The position numbers were made by a program, and so were the translations under genes. From CAYUAI01 sp964442745 (GTDB lineage Bacteria; Pseudomonadota; Gammaproteobacteria; S012-40), in assembly GCA_964442745.1 (NCBI GenBank), contig CAYUAI010000085.1:1-16644 (forward strand): 16,644 bases of DNA, given 5' to 3'. Positions 16,198 to 16,644 of this stretch are shown piece after piece. The notes below the pieces were generated by a model. That model was not told the origin of the DNA, ran no database searches, and saw only the letters and a list, made by a program, of their open reading frames with translations. How positions within the stretch are numbered: the first letter of the stretch is position 1; every line of letters begins with the position of its first letter.

Positions 16198-16590
16198 CGC
16201 TTCATATTGTATATGAAAAATCTCGTCAACGACTCGGTACTTAGCACGGGCTATCACGGGTTGATGTGGAATGTTTTCTTTTTCCGCTAGCGAACGATAA
16301 GCCTCATGACCATCACTACATAAAACAGATTCTCGGCGGATTAGGGCCATTAAAGCCTCGTGTATTTCCTCTTTTTTATTATACTTGAGGACAAAGTCGG
16401 CCATGGCACCCGTACGATCTCGAAGGATCACCACAGGGATACGCTGATCTCGTTCTCTTTTATCCACGCCACCGCGTTGTCTCGCCGATCCTGATAGCGT
16501 CCGGCTTCCTTTCTCCGAGACGGCAAAAAAGGTGTCATCGACTTCCACAATATCCGAGAACTCAGAGGATTTCGCTGGGCTCGAATTTTC
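16198..16590 (-). pseudogene. IS1595-family (ISXO2-like) transposase remnant, cut at both ends
   Basis: The reading frame begins at the IS1 boundary (16590, no start of its own) with ENSSPAKSSEFSDIVEVDDTFF. It then shows SEKGSRTLSGSARQRGG, VVILRDRTGAMADFVL, VLCSDGHEAYRSLA and RVVDEIFHIQ, the DDE region of IS1595-type transposases (first Asp in EVDD, second in CSDG). The N-terminal zinc-ribbon part is missing because an IS1 copy begins at 16591. The C-terminus after FHIQ is replaced by the inverted end of the IS3 element at about 16197, and the frame runs out at 16144 in IS3 sequence. Confidence 0.8.
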
Positions 16591-16644
16591 GGTAGTGGGT
16601 CAAACCTGTGAATTGGCGTATAATTACAAGCATGACATATTATC
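16591..16644 (+). mobile_element. Left end of a second IS1-family copy, running off the window
   Basis: It begins with the same 16 bases as the IS1 copy at 7814 (GGTAGTGGGTCAAACC). It has the same layout: TATAAT at 16619-16624 and an insA-like ATG at 16632 (MTYY, against MTCY in the other copy). Between the two blocks the copies differ, so they are related but not identical. It interrupts the IS1595-family transposase gene on its left. Confidence 0.8.

Noticed and set aside
1..16644. CRISPR array, tRNA or rRNA genes, or a defence island
   Set aside because: No regularly spaced repeats, no tRNA-like cloverleaf with a CCA end or rRNA motifs noticed, and no nuclease, methylase or toxin-antitoxin gene that I can recognise.

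Overview
The window looks like part of a gammaproteobacterial chromosome with moderately low GC. It carries a MexEF-type RND efflux operon, an FhaC/ShlB-type (TpsB) outer-membrane transporter, an ArgJ, and many decayed insertion sequences. That IS load (IS1, IS3 and IS1595 families, a MITE, a group II intron fragment and REP-like palindromes) would suit a host-associated or IS-rich lineage such as Legionellales. This placement is inference, because no rRNA or other strong taxonomic marker is present.

Left part (1-7813). A small GFA/CENP-V-fold protein lies on the + strand (398-817); it has lost two of its three catalytic zinc cysteines. Behind it is a gene-free stretch (818-1151) with a possible MITE end and a stem-loop resembling an IS200/IS605 right end. 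The minus strand then carries, in transcription order from high to low coordinates: a small exported protein (7092-7499), a serine alpha/beta hydrolase (6157-7044), argJ (4751-5932), a TpsB transporter (2834-4495) and an outer-membrane-type lipoprotein of unknown family (1152-2621). No TpsA exoprotein accompanies the TpsB, so the lipoprotein is its most obvious candidate partner. A 15-bp stem-loop between the exported protein and the hydrolase contains the hydrolase start codon. A GTAG...CTAC palindrome follows argJ.

Middle (7814-8795). A dead IS1-family element is interrupted by a 177-bp MITE-like element with near-identical inverted ends and a TAA target duplication. The MITE sits between the insA-like and insB-like halves.

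Efflux operon (8892-14055, minus strand). The order is TetR repressor, membrane-fusion protein, MexF-like RND pump. All three point the same way, behind a 24-bp palindrome that is a good operator candidate. No outer-membrane channel gene is present, so the pump probably uses a TolC/OprM-type channel encoded elsewhere.

Right part (14056-16644). This is a graveyard of mobile DNA. A REP-like GTAG palindrome is abutted exactly by the 5' end of a group II intron fragment. Two tandem IS3-type left ends and a decayed IS3 element follow. Next comes an IS1595-family transposase remnant cut by the IS3 end on one side and by a second IS1 copy on the other; that IS1 copy runs off the window.
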